DNA of 64,000 nucleotides from JAJZXY01 sp046706185 (GCA_046706185.1 JBJKPR010000004.1:1-64000); one strand, 5' to 3'; shown: positions 36,781 through 46,068, counted from the stretch's first letter. Translations and numbers: made by a program. Notes: generated by a model not told the origin, from the sequence alone.

Positions 36781-37857
36781 ATGGCAAGTGTAAGGCTTGA
36801 GCATGTTACAAAGACATTTGGCGAAACTACTGCTGTGGACGACGTCTCTCTCAATGTAGATGACGGCGAATTTGTGGTTCTCCTCGGGCCTTCCGGCTGC
36901 GGCAAGACAACCACGCTTCGCATTGTTTCCGGTCTTGAGGTGCAGTCAGAGGGCCATGTATACATCGGCGACAGGCAGGTGGACGATGTGGAACCGAAGG
37001 ACAGGAACGTCGCCATGGTGTTCCAGAGCTACGCCCTCTATCCTCACCTGAAGATATACGACAACATAGCGTTCGGCCTGAAGGCAAGAAGGATGCCGAG
37101 GGCAGAGATCATCAAGAGAGTCAACGACACTTCCAGAATGCTCCAGATTCACCAGCTCCTCGACAGGAAGCCCTCGGCCCTTTCCGGCGGTCAGAAGCAG
37201 AGGGTGGCACTCGCGAGGGCGCTTGTCAGGGACCCTGAGGTCTTCCTTCTCGACGAGCCGCTCTCAAACCTTGACGCAAAGCTGCGGGCAGCGACAAGAA
37301 TCGAACTCAAGAACCTCCATGAGAGGCTGAAAAGAACCATGATATACGTCACCCACGACCAGGTGGAGGCGATGACGCTTGCAGACAAGATAGCCGTCAT
37401 CAATCAGGGCAGGCTGTTGCAGTTCGCATCCCCGATGGAGATATTCATGAAGCCGGCACACAAGTTCGTGGGCGACTTCGTCGGGTATCCTTCTATGAAC
37501 ATGATAAGCGGCGAGATAGGCGAGACGGCTGCAGGTCAGTTCTTCTCAACCTCGGTGCTGCGGTTGAAAACAACAGGCGTCGCCGCAGGAAAATACTTCA
37601 TGGGCATAAGGCCTGAAGACACCGTGCTTTCGAGAAAGGCATCTCCAGGCTCCATCGAATGCACCGTCAAGGGCCTTGAGCGCACAGGCAGCGACAATTA
37701 CCTCTTCCTCGACTATGCCGATGGAAACCTGGTGGCTTCCGTGGCAGGCTCGGACTACAGGACAGGTGAGAAAGTCTACCTCTCCTTTGACCCGTCAAAC
37801 GCACACTTCTTTGACGCGTCTACCGGCACTGCGGCACCAGTGACGGCGGCATTCTGA
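36781..37857 (+). CDS. Sugar ABC transporter ATPase (MalK-like)
   Basis: ABC ATPase of the MalK/MsmK/UgpC group, 358 aa. Walker A GPSGCGKT is at 36-43. The Q-loop lies in MVFQSYALYPH, followed by the signature LSGGQKQRVALARAL, Walker B VFLLDEPLSNLDAK and the switch His in VTHDQVEAM. The C-terminal third (about 235-358) is the TOBE-type regulatory domain that contacts sugar or regulators in MalK proteins. An SD (GGAGG) lies about 9 nt before ATG. Confidence 0.93.
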   Translation: MASVRLEHVTKTFGETTAVDDVSLNVDDGEFVVLLGPSGCGKTTTLRIVSGLEVQSEGHVYIGDRQVDDVEPKDRNVAMVFQSYALYPHLKIYDNIAFGLKARRMPRAEIIKRVNDTSRMLQIHQLLDRKPSALSGGQKQRVALARALVRDPEVFLLDEPLSNLDAKLRAATRIELKNLHERLKRTMIYVTHDQVEAMTLADKIAVINQGRLLQFASPMEIFMKPAHKFVGDFVGYPSMNMISGEIGETAAGQFFSTSVLRLKTTGVAAGKYFMGIRPEDTVLSRKASPGSIECTVKGLERTGSDNYLFLDYADGNLVASVAGSDYRTGEKVYLSFDPSNAHFFDASTGTAAPVTAAF

Positions 37858-37867
37858 CGGTGCGTCG

Positions 37868-39805
37868 GTGACAGGACAGGGCGAGTGCACCGCCAGCGTT
37901 ATGCGCACGGATGGGGAAGTGTTCGACGTCCTCTTCCGACTGGAGCGGTGGAAAAGGGGCAATACATACTATCTGGCCGGCGATTTCAACGCGAGGGGGA
38001 CAGGGAGCCTCTCGTTCAGAGAGGGCAGGTGCATCGCGCGAATGCTCTGGGGCAGGTACAGGTTCAAAGTGCTGGAGAACCAGTATGATGTGCTGTGCAG
38101 GGGTGTTCTTTCCCTTCCGCAGGAGAAGGGCGTGTATCACAATCCTTCACTCCGCACTTACCTGGACATATCGGAGGGGACAATTTTCATCAGGCTCAGG
38201 GCGGTCGGAAGCACTGATCGCGCATTCTTGCTGACCGGCGGGAGGAGGATCGAGATGGGCCGGGACCACTTCGGGACAGGCAGCAGGTACTTCCATCTTG
38301 CGATCGATAGCGACATGCGCTCCGGATATTCGTTCGAGGTGATTCACGGGAGCAGGAGGGAAAAGTACGGCGATTTCCCAGCTCCGCGTCTCGAGGAAAC
38401 GACTCCTGCGTGGGTGCACAGCTCCGTGTTCTACGAGGTGTTTCCAGACAGGTTCTGCAGGTCTGGTAAACGCCAGTCCTCCATACGGGGGCTCAGCGGC
38501 TGGGGGGAGAAGCCGGCCATGGGCAGGTTCTTCGGCGGAAACCTGAGCGGTCTCTCCGGGAAGCTGAGGCACATCAAATCGCTCGGTGCCAATGCTGTCT
38601 ATTCAACTCCTGTGTTCACCTCTTCGACGGAACACAGGTACGATACGGGCGACTATTCGCACATAGACCCTCTTCTCGGAAGCAACGAAGAGTTCATCAT
38701 GCTCTTGAAGAGGATGCATTCCAGGGGGATCAGGTTTGTTGCGGACGCGGTGCTAAACCACAGCGGTACTGGTTTCAGCGAGTTCCCCCTGTTCCTCGAG
38801 GGGAAAAGTCGCTGGTATATACGGCATGGCAAGCCGGCACTGTTTCCAGGTCGGCACGACATGCGCCACCCTCCTGCATCCAGACCGGCGTATGAAACAT
38901 GGGAGGGCGTCGGGATGCTTCCGAAATTCAACCTTTCACTCGCAGCCGTCCGGGGATACCTGACGAGGGTGCTTACCGGCTGGACCGCCGATGCCGGGAT
39001 AGACGGCTGGCGCTTTGACGTGGGTGATTCGCTGCCTCCTGATTTCATATCAGAACTTCGCATCGCACTGCGGAAGGTGAACGGTGATGCCTACATGCTG
39101 GGCGAAGTGTGGCGCGATCCCTCTTTCTGGTTTCTACTGGAGACCTACGACGGGACAATGAACTATACTTTCAGGAAAGGCATCGTCGATTTCACTCTGG
39201 GTGCCATTACGGGCAGGCGTTTGTCCAATCTACTGTCGCGCTACAGCAACCGCCAGCCGCAGTCGGCGCTTCTCAGCGGGTACAATCTGCTTGGGAGCCA
39301 CGACACCGCCCGCATACGCTCCGTACTGGGCACAAGAAGAAGGGTTGAGTTCGCCTACGCCCTTCTCTTCTCCCTCCCCGGTGCTCCTGCCATATACTAC
39401 GGCGATGAATTCTCGATGCGCGGCACGGATGCGCCTTCCGCCAGGGGCACTGTCGACTGGGGGGCAAGGCCTGAGCTGGCTGAGTTCTTCTCGTCGCTCT
39501 CCAAGCTAAGGAGGGAGAACAGGCCCCTTACATCAGGCGACTCTCTCTATCGCGGAACGGAGAGCATGATCGAGGTAATCAGGCCGCTGCCTGGAAAAAC
39601 GGTCATGTTCCAGGCTGCTGTCAAGCGGCTGGCACGCAGGAAGCGGATGGGGGAGGTTGTTCTTCTTTCTCACGGCGCAAATGTCAACGGCGGCAGAATA
39701 AGCCTCGAAAGGTACGGCTGGTGCTTCACTTCATATCCCGGGCACATTCCAACCAAGTCTGAACAGATGTCTGAAATAACAGCTCATTCTAGCAAGCATC
39801 ACTGA
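37868..39805 (+). CDS. Intracellular GH13 enzyme (neopullulanase/cyclomaltodextrinase-like)
   Basis: Glycoside hydrolase family 13, 645 aa, GTG start, no signal peptide. An N-terminal region of about 180 residues precedes the barrel, as in cyclomaltodextrinase and maltogenic amylase. Conserved regions are DAVLNHSG (region I, Asp293/His298), GWRFDVGD (nucleophile Asp384), GEVW (acid/base Glu413) and GSHDTARI (Asp479). VFYEVFPDRF opens the barrel, as in GH13_20-type enzymes. It probably degrades imported maltodextrins or cyclodextrins. It follows the ATPase by 10 nt in the same operon. Confidence 0.88.
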   Translation: MTGQGECTASVMRTDGEVFDVLFRLERWKRGNTYYLAGDFNARGTGSLSFREGRCIARMLWGRYRFKVLENQYDVLCRGVLSLPQEKGVYHNPSLRTYLDISEGTIFIRLRAVGSTDRAFLLTGGRRIEMGRDHFGTGSRYFHLAIDSDMRSGYSFEVIHGSRREKYGDFPAPRLEETTPAWVHSSVFYEVFPDRFCRSGKRQSSIRGLSGWGEKPAMGRFFGGNLSGLSGKLRHIKSLGANAVYSTPVFTSSTEHRYDTGDYSHIDPLLGSNEEFIMLLKRMHSRGIRFVADAVLNHSGTGFSEFPLFLEGKSRWYIRHGKPALFPGRHDMRHPPASRPAYETWEGVGMLPKFNLSLAAVRGYLTRVLTGWTADAGIDGWRFDVGDSLPPDFISELRIALRKVNGDAYMLGEVWRDPSFWFLLETYDGTMNYTFRKGIVDFTLGAITGRRLSNLLSRYSNRQPQSALLSGYNLLGSHDTARIRSVLGTRRRVEFAYALLFSLPGAPAIYYGDEFSMRGTDAPSARGTVDWGARPELAEFFSSLSKLRRENRPLTSGDSLYRGTESMIEVIRPLPGKTVMFQAAVKRLARRKRMGEVVLLSHGANVNGGRISLERYGWCFTSYPGHIPTKSEQMSEITAHSSKHH

Positions 39806-39820
39806 CAGTGTGTCGTACCG

Positions 39821-41113
39821 ATGAAGCGCCAGGACATACGGCTCAAAAACGGAATTCCGGGAAGGAAACAGGGGCTGCAATCCGCTACAGCGATGCTGAT
39901 CGGAAGGGCAAGAAAGTCGTTCTATCTGCCCGGAAACGCATGGATCCTGACAAGCAGCTCGGCATTCTGGAGCATTGGCGGTGCCATGGCCTCCCCATAC
40001 CAGTCACTCTTCTACTTCAGCCTCGGAGCCTCTCCGGTGCTCATAGGCTATCTTGCTGCCGTCACTTCACTGATATCAGCTCTGTCGCAGCTGATAGGTG
40101 GTTATGTGGGTGATGTCTGGGGGAGGAAGAGGGCTATCGTTGTGTTCAGTTTTGTCGGCGTTGCCAACAATTTCATTTTCTTCATCGTACCCGGCGTCTC
40201 CTGGCTTGTACTCCCTGTTGTCATCGGATCTGTGGCGGGCATATACGGCCCGCTCTTCAGCGCATCGCTGACTGAGTCAATGGACCCGCACCTGAGGCCC
40301 AGGGGAATAGCCTCATATTCGTTTGTAAACACAATACCTTCTGTTTTCTCACCATACATAGGCGGGCTGCTCATTTCTCACTTCGGCGACGTGTCCGGCC
40401 TCAGGTTCGCGTTCTTTGCTGCAGGCACTACCGGCCTGGCTGGAATAATATACAGGTCCGTCACTCTTACAGAATCATACAGGCCAAGGGCTGCCACCGG
40501 CTTTGTCGAATTCTGGAGGAAGCTGGTGCATGAGAGCAGCAGCGCTCTTGTTGTTGCGGGAAAGCAGGTGCGTACTCTGCTGTACTTTGCTTCGCTCGCA
40601 GCCTTTGGCGTCGGCCTTACTTCCTCCTTCTCAGTGCTCTACTTCGTCCAGTCCCTCGGCTTCGAGCCGTACCTCTACGGCGTGGTGGTCGGCATCACTG
40701 CGCTTGTGTCAATGATCCTCCTTTTCCCTGCTGCAAGGATGGCCGAGAAGATCGGGCTGAAGAGGGCTGTGCTCTTTGCGTCCCTGTCAGTCCCTTTCAA
40801 TCAGCTCTTCTTCACGTACGCAAAGGACATCTCTGAACTGATTACGTGGAGCGTCGTCGGGGGGACAGGAAGCGCCCTTCTGGGCCCACCGCTCACCTCG
40901 CTGCAGTCTGACCTTGTGCCAAGGTACATGAGAGGCAGGATAATGGCACTCTTCAGCGCCATACCGCTTCTTGTTTCAATACCTGCCCAGATAGCTGGAG
41001 GATACCTTTACACCCTTACACCCATAGCGCCATTCCTCACTTCCATACCTGTATTCACCGCGTCCGTTTTCATGATACTCAGGATAAGGGAGCCCGCCAC
41101 CCTCCAGGACTGA
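39821..41113 (+). CDS. Major facilitator superfamily transporter
   Basis: MFS protein of 430 aa with about 12 hydrophobic segments. The conserved loop motif between helices 2 and 3 reads GGYVGDVWGRKRAIV, and a related loop in the second half reads ARMAEKIGLKRAVL. A hydrophilic N-terminus of about 35 residues is basic. It lies 15 nt after the GH13 gene, apparently the last gene of the glucan operon. A role in moving a glucan breakdown product across the membrane is inference; the substrate cannot be read from sequence. Confidence 0.85.
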   Translation: MKRQDIRLKNGIPGRKQGLQSATAMLIGRARKSFYLPGNAWILTSSSAFWSIGGAMASPYQSLFYFSLGASPVLIGYLAAVTSLISALSQLIGGYVGDVWGRKRAIVVFSFVGVANNFIFFIVPGVSWLVLPVVIGSVAGIYGPLFSASLTESMDPHLRPRGIASYSFVNTIPSVFSPYIGGLLISHFGDVSGLRFAFFAAGTTGLAGIIYRSVTLTESYRPRAATGFVEFWRKLVHESSSALVVAGKQVRTLLYFASLAAFGVGLTSSFSVLYFVQSLGFEPYLYGVVVGITALVSMILLFPAARMAEKIGLKRAVLFASLSVPFNQLFFTYAKDISELITWSVVGGTGSALLGPPLTSLQSDLVPRYMRGRIMALFSAIPLLVSIPAQIAGGYLYTLTPIAPFLTSIPVFTASVFMILRIREPATLQD

Positions 41114-41304
41114 CCGGAGCAGCAGGTCACGCTCCCGGGGGTGGAATTGGAAAGTAATCGTCCGAAGCGCATGTCATAATTTCTTTATGGCTGTGATTAT
41201 TTGCCACAATTCATCCGTTTTGCACCATGTGAAAGGGGCGCAATTCATCGTCAAGCTGTGCACCTGAGAAATATACTTATAACAGTCGTTTATAATTGCA
41301 AAGT
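41114..41304 (+). promoter_or_regulatory. Promoter region of the complex I operon
   Basis: This gap ends with a TATA element, ATATACTTATAA, at 41271-41282, placing transcription start close to ATG 41305 (leaderless). A second AT-rich TTTATAATT at 41289 is too close to the start codon to serve it. No gene is seen in the rest. Confidence 0.5.
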
Positions 41305-41664
41305 ATGAGTTCCGCAGCATATCTCCCAGTTCTGATATTTGCTGTGATTTCAGTCCTGTTTGTCCTTGTAAGTTTTGTCGTGTCTGCCCTTCTCAGGCCA
41401 ACGAAAAGGGAACCACTCAAGGAGACCACCTACGAGTGCGGTGAGGTGCCGATTGGGGACACCCGAATACAGTTCCATTTCCAGTACTACATGTTTGCAC
41501 TTATATTCGTCATTGCTGACGTCCTGACAGTATTTCTCGCCCTCTGGGCGCTGAGCTTTTCAGCGACCAACACAGTTGTGAATGCAGTTATGTTCGTCTT
41601 TGCGGGGCTGCTGGTCGTCATAATCCTGTACGCTCTGAAAAAGGAGGAGCTGATATGGATATAG
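41305..41664 (+). CDS. nuoA: Complex I-like subunit A
   Basis: NuoA/FpoA, 119 aa, three membrane helices. The conserved ETTYECGEVPIGDTRIQFHFQYY loop after helix 1, with its Cys, identifies the family (the motif is split here between TTYECGE and FHFQYY). Start is ATG 41305, chosen by TATA spacing; a TTG three codons upstream is possible. It overlaps nuoB by 10 nt and is first in the A-B-C-D-H-I-J1-J2-K-L-M-N order shared with archaeal Fpo-type complexes. Confidence 0.92.
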   Translation: MSSAAYLPVLIFAVISVLFVLVSFVVSALLRPTKREPLKETTYECGEVPIGDTRIQFHFQYYMFALIFVIADVLTVFLALWALSFSATNTVVNAVMFVFAGLLVVIILYALKKEELIWI

Positions 41665-42245
41665 AAAGGGCAAAGATGCGGGCTGAGGGAAACGCTCCAA
41701 GTGCGATTGCCATGTCTCACGACACCTTCATGAAATGGAGTGACGAGGTTTCTGACATGATCAGGCGCCGATCGGAGATCAAGCAGATGAAACCCAACAA
41801 GCTAACCGGCGGCGTTTTCAACTGGGCTGCCAGGAATTCAGTTTACCCGTTGCACCTCGGCATAGCATGCTGTGCGATCGAGATGGCTGCAGCTGCTGCG
41901 CCCAGGTTCGATATAGAGCGCCTTGGTGTCGTCTTCTGGAACTCTCCCAGGCAGTGTGATGTTCTTCTTCTCAACGGCTGGATATCAATGAAACTCAGGC
42001 CTGTCCTCACCAGGCTCTATGAGCAGATGCCCTTCCCCAAGTGGGTGATATGCATGGGAGAGTGCACAATATCCGGCGGTCCCTGGTGGGATTCGTACAA
42101 CATTGTCAGGGGTGCGGACACATTCCTTCCCGTTGACATATACATACCAGGCTGCCCCCCGAGGCCGGAGGCGCTTCTGGATGGGGTACTGAAACTGCAG
42201 AGAAAGATCAGGGATCAGAAGGAGAAGGTGCTGCTTCCGCAGTGA
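41655..42245 (+). CDS. nuoB: Complex I-like subunit B (N2 cluster)
   Basis: NuoB/FpoB, 196 aa, holding the terminal N2 [4Fe-4S] cluster that passes electrons to quinone. Ligands are the tandem Cys72-Cys73 in LGIACCAIEM, Cys137 in MGECTISGG and Cys167 in YIPGCPPRPEA. About 50 hydrophilic N-terminal residues precede the fold. All four ligands are present, so the subunit should be functional. Confidence 0.94.
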   Translation: MDIERAKMRAEGNAPSAIAMSHDTFMKWSDEVSDMIRRRSEIKQMKPNKLTGGVFNWAARNSVYPLHLGIACCAIEMAAAAAPRFDIERLGVVFWNSPRQCDVLLLNGWISMKLRPVLTRLYEQMPFPKWVICMGECTISGGPWWDSYNIVRGADTFLPVDIYIPGCPPRPEALLDGVLKLQRKIRDQKEKVLLPQ

Positions 42246-42255
42246 GGTTCTTCAG

Positions 42256-42861
42256 ATGGCAGATCATTCACCAACAATCGTCGCACCGAAGAAGGACAGG
42301 GATTATTCCAACCTCGGTCTGAAGGATGTTGTTCAGGAGCAGGACATTATCTCAGACCTGAAGGGCAAATTCCCGGATGTGGATGTAAAGCTGAAGCAGA
42401 AGGGAAGGCTGGAATGCAGCAAGTTTCCCCGTGAGAAGATAGTCGAATTCTGTTCCTACCTTAAGGACAGCCTTGACTTCGGGCATGTCACATGCGTCGC
42501 CGGCAACGACCTGAAGAGAGCATGGGAGGTCATTTACCATATTTCATCTTACAAGAACAGGTGCATGATCCAGATAAGGAGCGAACTTCCAAGGGAAGAT
42601 CCCTCGATAGACTCCATAAGCAACATCTGGGGGGGCGCCAACTGGCATGAAAGGGAGACATACGATATGTATGGAATATCGTTCAACAATCACCCGAAGC
42701 TCGAGAGGGTTCTCACCCCCGAGGGTACTGATTTCTTCCCTTTCAGGAAGGATTTCAAGCTTCTGGATCACTGGAAGATAGACTGGGAGAACAAGGGGAA
42801 GAGGCCGCGGCCGGAGCCAATGGTTTCCACCGACCAAAGGTTCGGTGATAACAACGGCTGA
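42256..42861 (+). CDS. nuoC: Complex I-like subunit C
   Basis: NuoC/FpoC (30-kDa subunit), 201 aa. The family signature is WHERETYDMYGISFNNHPKL, followed by the LTPEG segment. The N-terminal 30 residues are polar and poorly conserved. It overlaps nuoD by 17 nt. It contributes to the peripheral arm next to NuoD. Confidence 0.93.
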   Translation: MADHSPTIVAPKKDRDYSNLGLKDVVQEQDIISDLKGKFPDVDVKLKQKGRLECSKFPREKIVEFCSYLKDSLDFGHVTCVAGNDLKRAWEVIYHISSYKNRCMIQIRSELPREDPSIDSISNIWGGANWHERETYDMYGISFNNHPKLERVLTPEGTDFFPFRKDFKLLDHWKIDWENKGKRPRPEPMVSTDQRFGDNNG

Positions 42862-43936
42862 AATGTGGATCAACATGGGTCCCCAGCACCCCTTTACCCA
42901 CGGTCTCTGGACGCTGAAGGTGAAGGTTGACGGTGAAACAATCGTTGACGCCGAGCCTATCATAGGGTATCTGCACAGGGGATTTGAGAAGCTGTGCGAG
43001 AACAGGAACTACCCTCAGATAGTGCCCATCTGCGACAGGCTCTGCTATGTTGCATCGATGAGCTGGGACCACGTCTACGTCTGCGCAGTCGAGAACACGT
43101 TCGACATAAAAGTGCCGCTGAGAGGGGAATACATAAGGGTCATAGCGCTCGAGGTCCAGAGGATTGCGTCTCATCTGATATGGCTTGCATCCTTCATGAC
43201 TGACCTGGGCAACCTGACCGCATTCCTGTACGCAATGAGGGAGAGGGAGATGTTCATAGACCTTCTCCAGGCACTTTGCGGAGCAAGGATGACCTACAAC
43301 TATCCGCGCATTGGTGGCGTTTCTCAGGACATGCCAAGGAGTTTTCCACAGCAGTGCCTGAAGATCGTCGACTTCTTCGAGAAGCGGCTGGATGAATATG
43401 AATATCTCATTGAGGAAAGCGAGGTTTTCCGCATAAGAACGCAGGGGATAGGTTATCTGCGGCCGTCCGATGCGATCAACCTTGGTGTCACCGGTCCCGC
43501 GCTGCGAGGAAGCGGCGTTCCCGTCGACCTGAGGAAGGCCGACCCCTATTCAGCCTATCCGGACTTTGACTTTGAGATTGCTGTCGAAAAGGACTGCGAC
43601 GTTTACGCCAGGTACAGGGTGAGAATGAACGAGATGAGGGAAAGCTGCAGCATCATAAGGCAGGCGCTCAAGAAAATGCCCCCGGGGCCCGTGCTGGGCA
43701 AGGTGCCAAGGCACTTCCCGCGCGGAGAGGGGTATGCAAGGACAGAGGATCCGCGCGGGGAGGCCTTCTTCTACATACAGGCAGACGGCACGGACAGGCC
43801 GTACAGGGTGAAGATACGGAGCCCCATATTCGTCACTGTTTCGGCGGCTCCAGCGATACTGCGCGGGTATAAGGTTGCGGATGTCCCCTCCATAATGGGG
43901 AGCCTTGACATGTGCCTGGGAGAATCGGACAGGTGA
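42845..43936 (+). CDS. nuoD: Complex I-like subunit D (49-kDa)
   Basis: NuoD/FpoD, 363 aa, homologous to the large subunit of NiFe hydrogenases and forming part of the quinone site. Features are MGPQHPFTHG near the N-terminus, IGYLHRGFEKL, and the C-terminal GSLDMCLGESDR corresponding to the usual LGEVDR. GTG 42845 lies inside nuoC. The NiFe-binding Cys pairs of hydrogenases are not at the ends, so this is a complex I rather than a hydrogenase subunit. Confidence 0.94.
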   Translation: MITTAEMWINMGPQHPFTHGLWTLKVKVDGETIVDAEPIIGYLHRGFEKLCENRNYPQIVPICDRLCYVASMSWDHVYVCAVENTFDIKVPLRGEYIRVIALEVQRIASHLIWLASFMTDLGNLTAFLYAMREREMFIDLLQALCGARMTYNYPRIGGVSQDMPRSFPQQCLKIVDFFEKRLDEYEYLIEESEVFRIRTQGIGYLRPSDAINLGVTGPALRGSGVPVDLRKADPYSAYPDFDFEIAVEKDCDVYARYRVRMNEMRESCSIIRQALKKMPPGPVLGKVPRHFPRGEGYARTEDPRGEAFFYIQADGTDRPYRVKIRSPIFVTVSAAPAILRGYKVADVPSIMGSLDMCLGESDR

Positions 43937-43940
43937 TAAG

Positions 43941-44984
43941 CTGAACTACCTCTACTCGTTTCCCAACGACATCGCGACGGCCATACTCAGCTTCCTTCAC
44001 ATCAACCTGCCTCAGCTCAACTATCTTCTCACCTGGGTGATCGCCTCGGTCATACTGATCGTTGTTGTTCTCGTGAATGTCATCATTCTCATCTATGTCG
44101 AGAGGAAGGAGCTGGGGAGGTTCATGGACAGGAGGGGGCCGTTTGTTGTCGGTCCGGCCGGCTTTTTCCAGAATTTCGCCGATGCTCTCAAATTCCTCAT
44201 AAAGGAGATGATACTGCCAGAGAACGCGGACGGGCTCGGGTTCAACAGCACGCTTGTGATCATAGTTGCATCCTCGCTGCTTATAATGGCAGTCGTTCCT
44301 CAGGCGCCATACTTCTTCTACACAGACCCTGACCTTGGCCTTCTTCTTGCCTTTGCAATTTTCGCGATAGAGCCTTTTGCAGTCGTGATAGCAGGCTGGG
44401 CCTCAAACAACAAGTACTCGCTGCTGGGAGGCTTCAGGTCCACCGCTCAGATGATGAGCTACGAGGTGCCCATGCTGATCACAGTCCTTTCCGTGGTAGT
44501 ACTGGCGGGAACGTTCAATTTCAACCAGATAGTCAGTTTCCAGGCAACGCACATCTGGTTTGTTGTCCCGCTTTTCATAGGCTTCATTGTTTTCCTGATA
44601 TCCATAGTGGCTGAAATAGAGCGCATACCTTTCGACACACCAGACGCGGAGGCGGAGCTAGTGCACGGCTGGATGACTGAATATGCCGGCATAAAGTTCG
44701 CTCTTTTCCAGCTCACCTCTTACATAAGATCCTTCGCAGGTGCAGCCATTATGGTCCTGGTCTTCCTGGGCGGGTGGACAGGGCCGATCCTCCCTGCAAT
44801 CGTCTGGTTCTATATCAAAGTGTATGCAGTCTTCACATTGTTTGTCTGGCTCAGGGCTTCCCTTCCGCGGGTGCGAATTGATCAGGTTCTGAACCTCGGT
44901 TGGAGGAGCCTTCTCCCACTCTCGCTCGTCAACATACTTATAGCTGCTCTTCTGAAGATTTACGGAGGCGTGTTTCACCTATGA
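43941..44984 (+). CDS. nuoH: Complex I-like subunit H
   Basis: NuoH/FpoH, about 347 aa, eight membrane segments, forming the membrane part of the quinone chamber. Signatures are YVERKELGRFMDRRGP, EIERIPFDTPDAEAELV and the acidic loop after it. The frame is open to TTG 43905, but that stretch lies within nuoD's own C-terminus and has no spaced SD. CTG 43941 comes 3 nt after GGTGAT and gives a normal N-terminus. The start codon is thus probably CTG, which is unusual. Confidence 0.9.
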   Translation: MNYLYSFPNDIATAILSFLHINLPQLNYLLTWVIASVILIVVVLVNVIILIYVERKELGRFMDRRGPFVVGPAGFFQNFADALKFLIKEMILPENADGLGFNSTLVIIVASSLLIMAVVPQAPYFFYTDPDLGLLLAFAIFAIEPFAVVIAGWASNNKYSLLGGFRSTAQMMSYEVPMLITVLSVVVLAGTFNFNQIVSFQATHIWFVVPLFIGFIVFLISIVAEIERIPFDTPDAEAELVHGWMTEYAGIKFALFQLTSYIRSFAGAAIMVLVFLGGWTGPILPAIVWFYIKVYAVFTLFVWLRASLPRVRIDQVLNLGWRSLLPLSLVNILIAALLKIYGGVFHL

Positions 44985-45022
44985 TTCAGGTTCAAACAAC
45001 TGTAATTGCAGGGGTGCTCTGA

Positions 45023-45799
45023 ATGGCTGATATTGTAACTACAAAGAAGAAAAAGGTGGGACTGCTGGGCTACGCATTCAAGCCGATGTGGATCTCACTC
45101 AGGACACTCATCAGGACTTCGCTTGCAGGCGGCAAGCCGAACACGCTTCTGTATCCCGAAGAGAAGATCGACCTGCCGGACGATTTCAGGGGAGAGCTCG
45201 GCCTTGTGATGACAAGATGCGTCGGCTGCGAGTCGTGCGCCCGTGTCTGCCCCAACAAGTGTCTTGACATGATGGAGGATGACGCAGGGGAGGGCATTAC
45301 AAAGTGGATGCCTGCTCTCGATCTTGCCCAGTGCATGTTCTGCGGCCTGTGCGTTGAAGTCTGCCCTTCGACAGCTCTCCACATGACAAACAGGTACGAG
45401 ACAGCAACACAGGACAGAAATGAGAAGATATTCAGGCCGCACGAGTGGGCGATCAAGCCTGAGGATGCTCCAGACCAGCGCCCGTTCCCGTATCCTGAGC
45501 TGTACGAGATCAACTGCACTGGATGCGGCGCATGCGACAGGGCGTGCCCCCACGAAGTCATCGACATGGTGAGCTTGCCAGGCACTGCCAAGAAGAGGCC
45601 CAACGGGACATTCGGTCCGGAGAAGAAGATACCGATATTCGACTATGAGCTCTGCGTCAGCTGCGCACTCTGTGTTGACGCCTGCCCGTTCGACGCTCTT
45701 GAAATGCTTCCGCGCAGCACGACAGCCAGCGACCCTGTCGTGCAGATACAGAGTCAGGGTGCAGAGGAATTAAAAATAAAACAGGAAGTGTCCGTTTGA
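45023..45799 (+). CDS. nuoI: Complex I-like subunit I with four [4Fe-4S] motifs
   Basis: NuoI-type ferredoxin subunit, 258 aa. Standard NuoI has two [4Fe-4S] motifs in about 140-180 residues. Here four CxxCxxCxxxC motifs are seen: Cys66-76, Cys104-114, Cys165-175 and Cys211-221. The second half (about 160-230) looks like a second ferredoxin domain separated from the first by about 50 residues. The position between nuoH and nuoJ fixes the identity. With no NADH module genes nearby, the extra clusters may form the electron entry, for example from ferredoxin; that is inference. Confidence 0.9.
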   Translation: MADIVTTKKKKVGLLGYAFKPMWISLRTLIRTSLAGGKPNTLLYPEEKIDLPDDFRGELGLVMTRCVGCESCARVCPNKCLDMMEDDAGEGITKWMPALDLAQCMFCGLCVEVCPSTALHMTNRYETATQDRNEKIFRPHEWAIKPEDAPDQRPFPYPELYEINCTGCGACDRACPHEVIDMVSLPGTAKKRPNGTFGPEKKIPIFDYELCVSCALCVDACPFDALEMLPRSTTASDPVVQIQSQGAEELKIKQEVSV

Positions 45800-46050
45800 G
45801 CATAGACCTGATTGGCTTCATCATAGTTGCAGCAGCGGCGCTCATACTCGCAGCAATGATGGTTCTGTCCGGAGAGATCGTGCACAGCGCGCTATATTTT
45901 GCGGGCGTGCTTATCGCGATTGCAGTCCTTTTTTTCATCATGAACGCAGTCTATGTCGGCATCATCCAGATACTGATATACGTGGGCGCAGTCGTCGTCC
46001 TCATCCTCTTCGGTATAATGCTGACGAGACGTAACATACTTCTCGGGTGA
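45796..46050 (+). CDS. nuoJ1: Complex I-like subunit J, N-terminal part
   Basis: An 84-residue protein equal to the first three helices of NuoJ, including the conserved GEIVHSALYF and IIQILIYVGAVVVLILFGIM segments (the second contains the pi-bulge helix). TTG 45796 overlaps the nuoI stop. NuoJ/FpoJ is also encoded as two proteins in other archaea, so this is a natural split, not a frameshift; the second half has its own ATG after 18 nt. Confidence 0.88.
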   Translation: MSIDLIGFIIVAAAALILAAMMVLSGEIVHSALYFAGVLIAIAVLFFIMNAVYVGIIQILIYVGAVVVLILFGIMLTRRNILLG

Positions 46051-46068
46051 TACTGGAGGCAGCAACAG

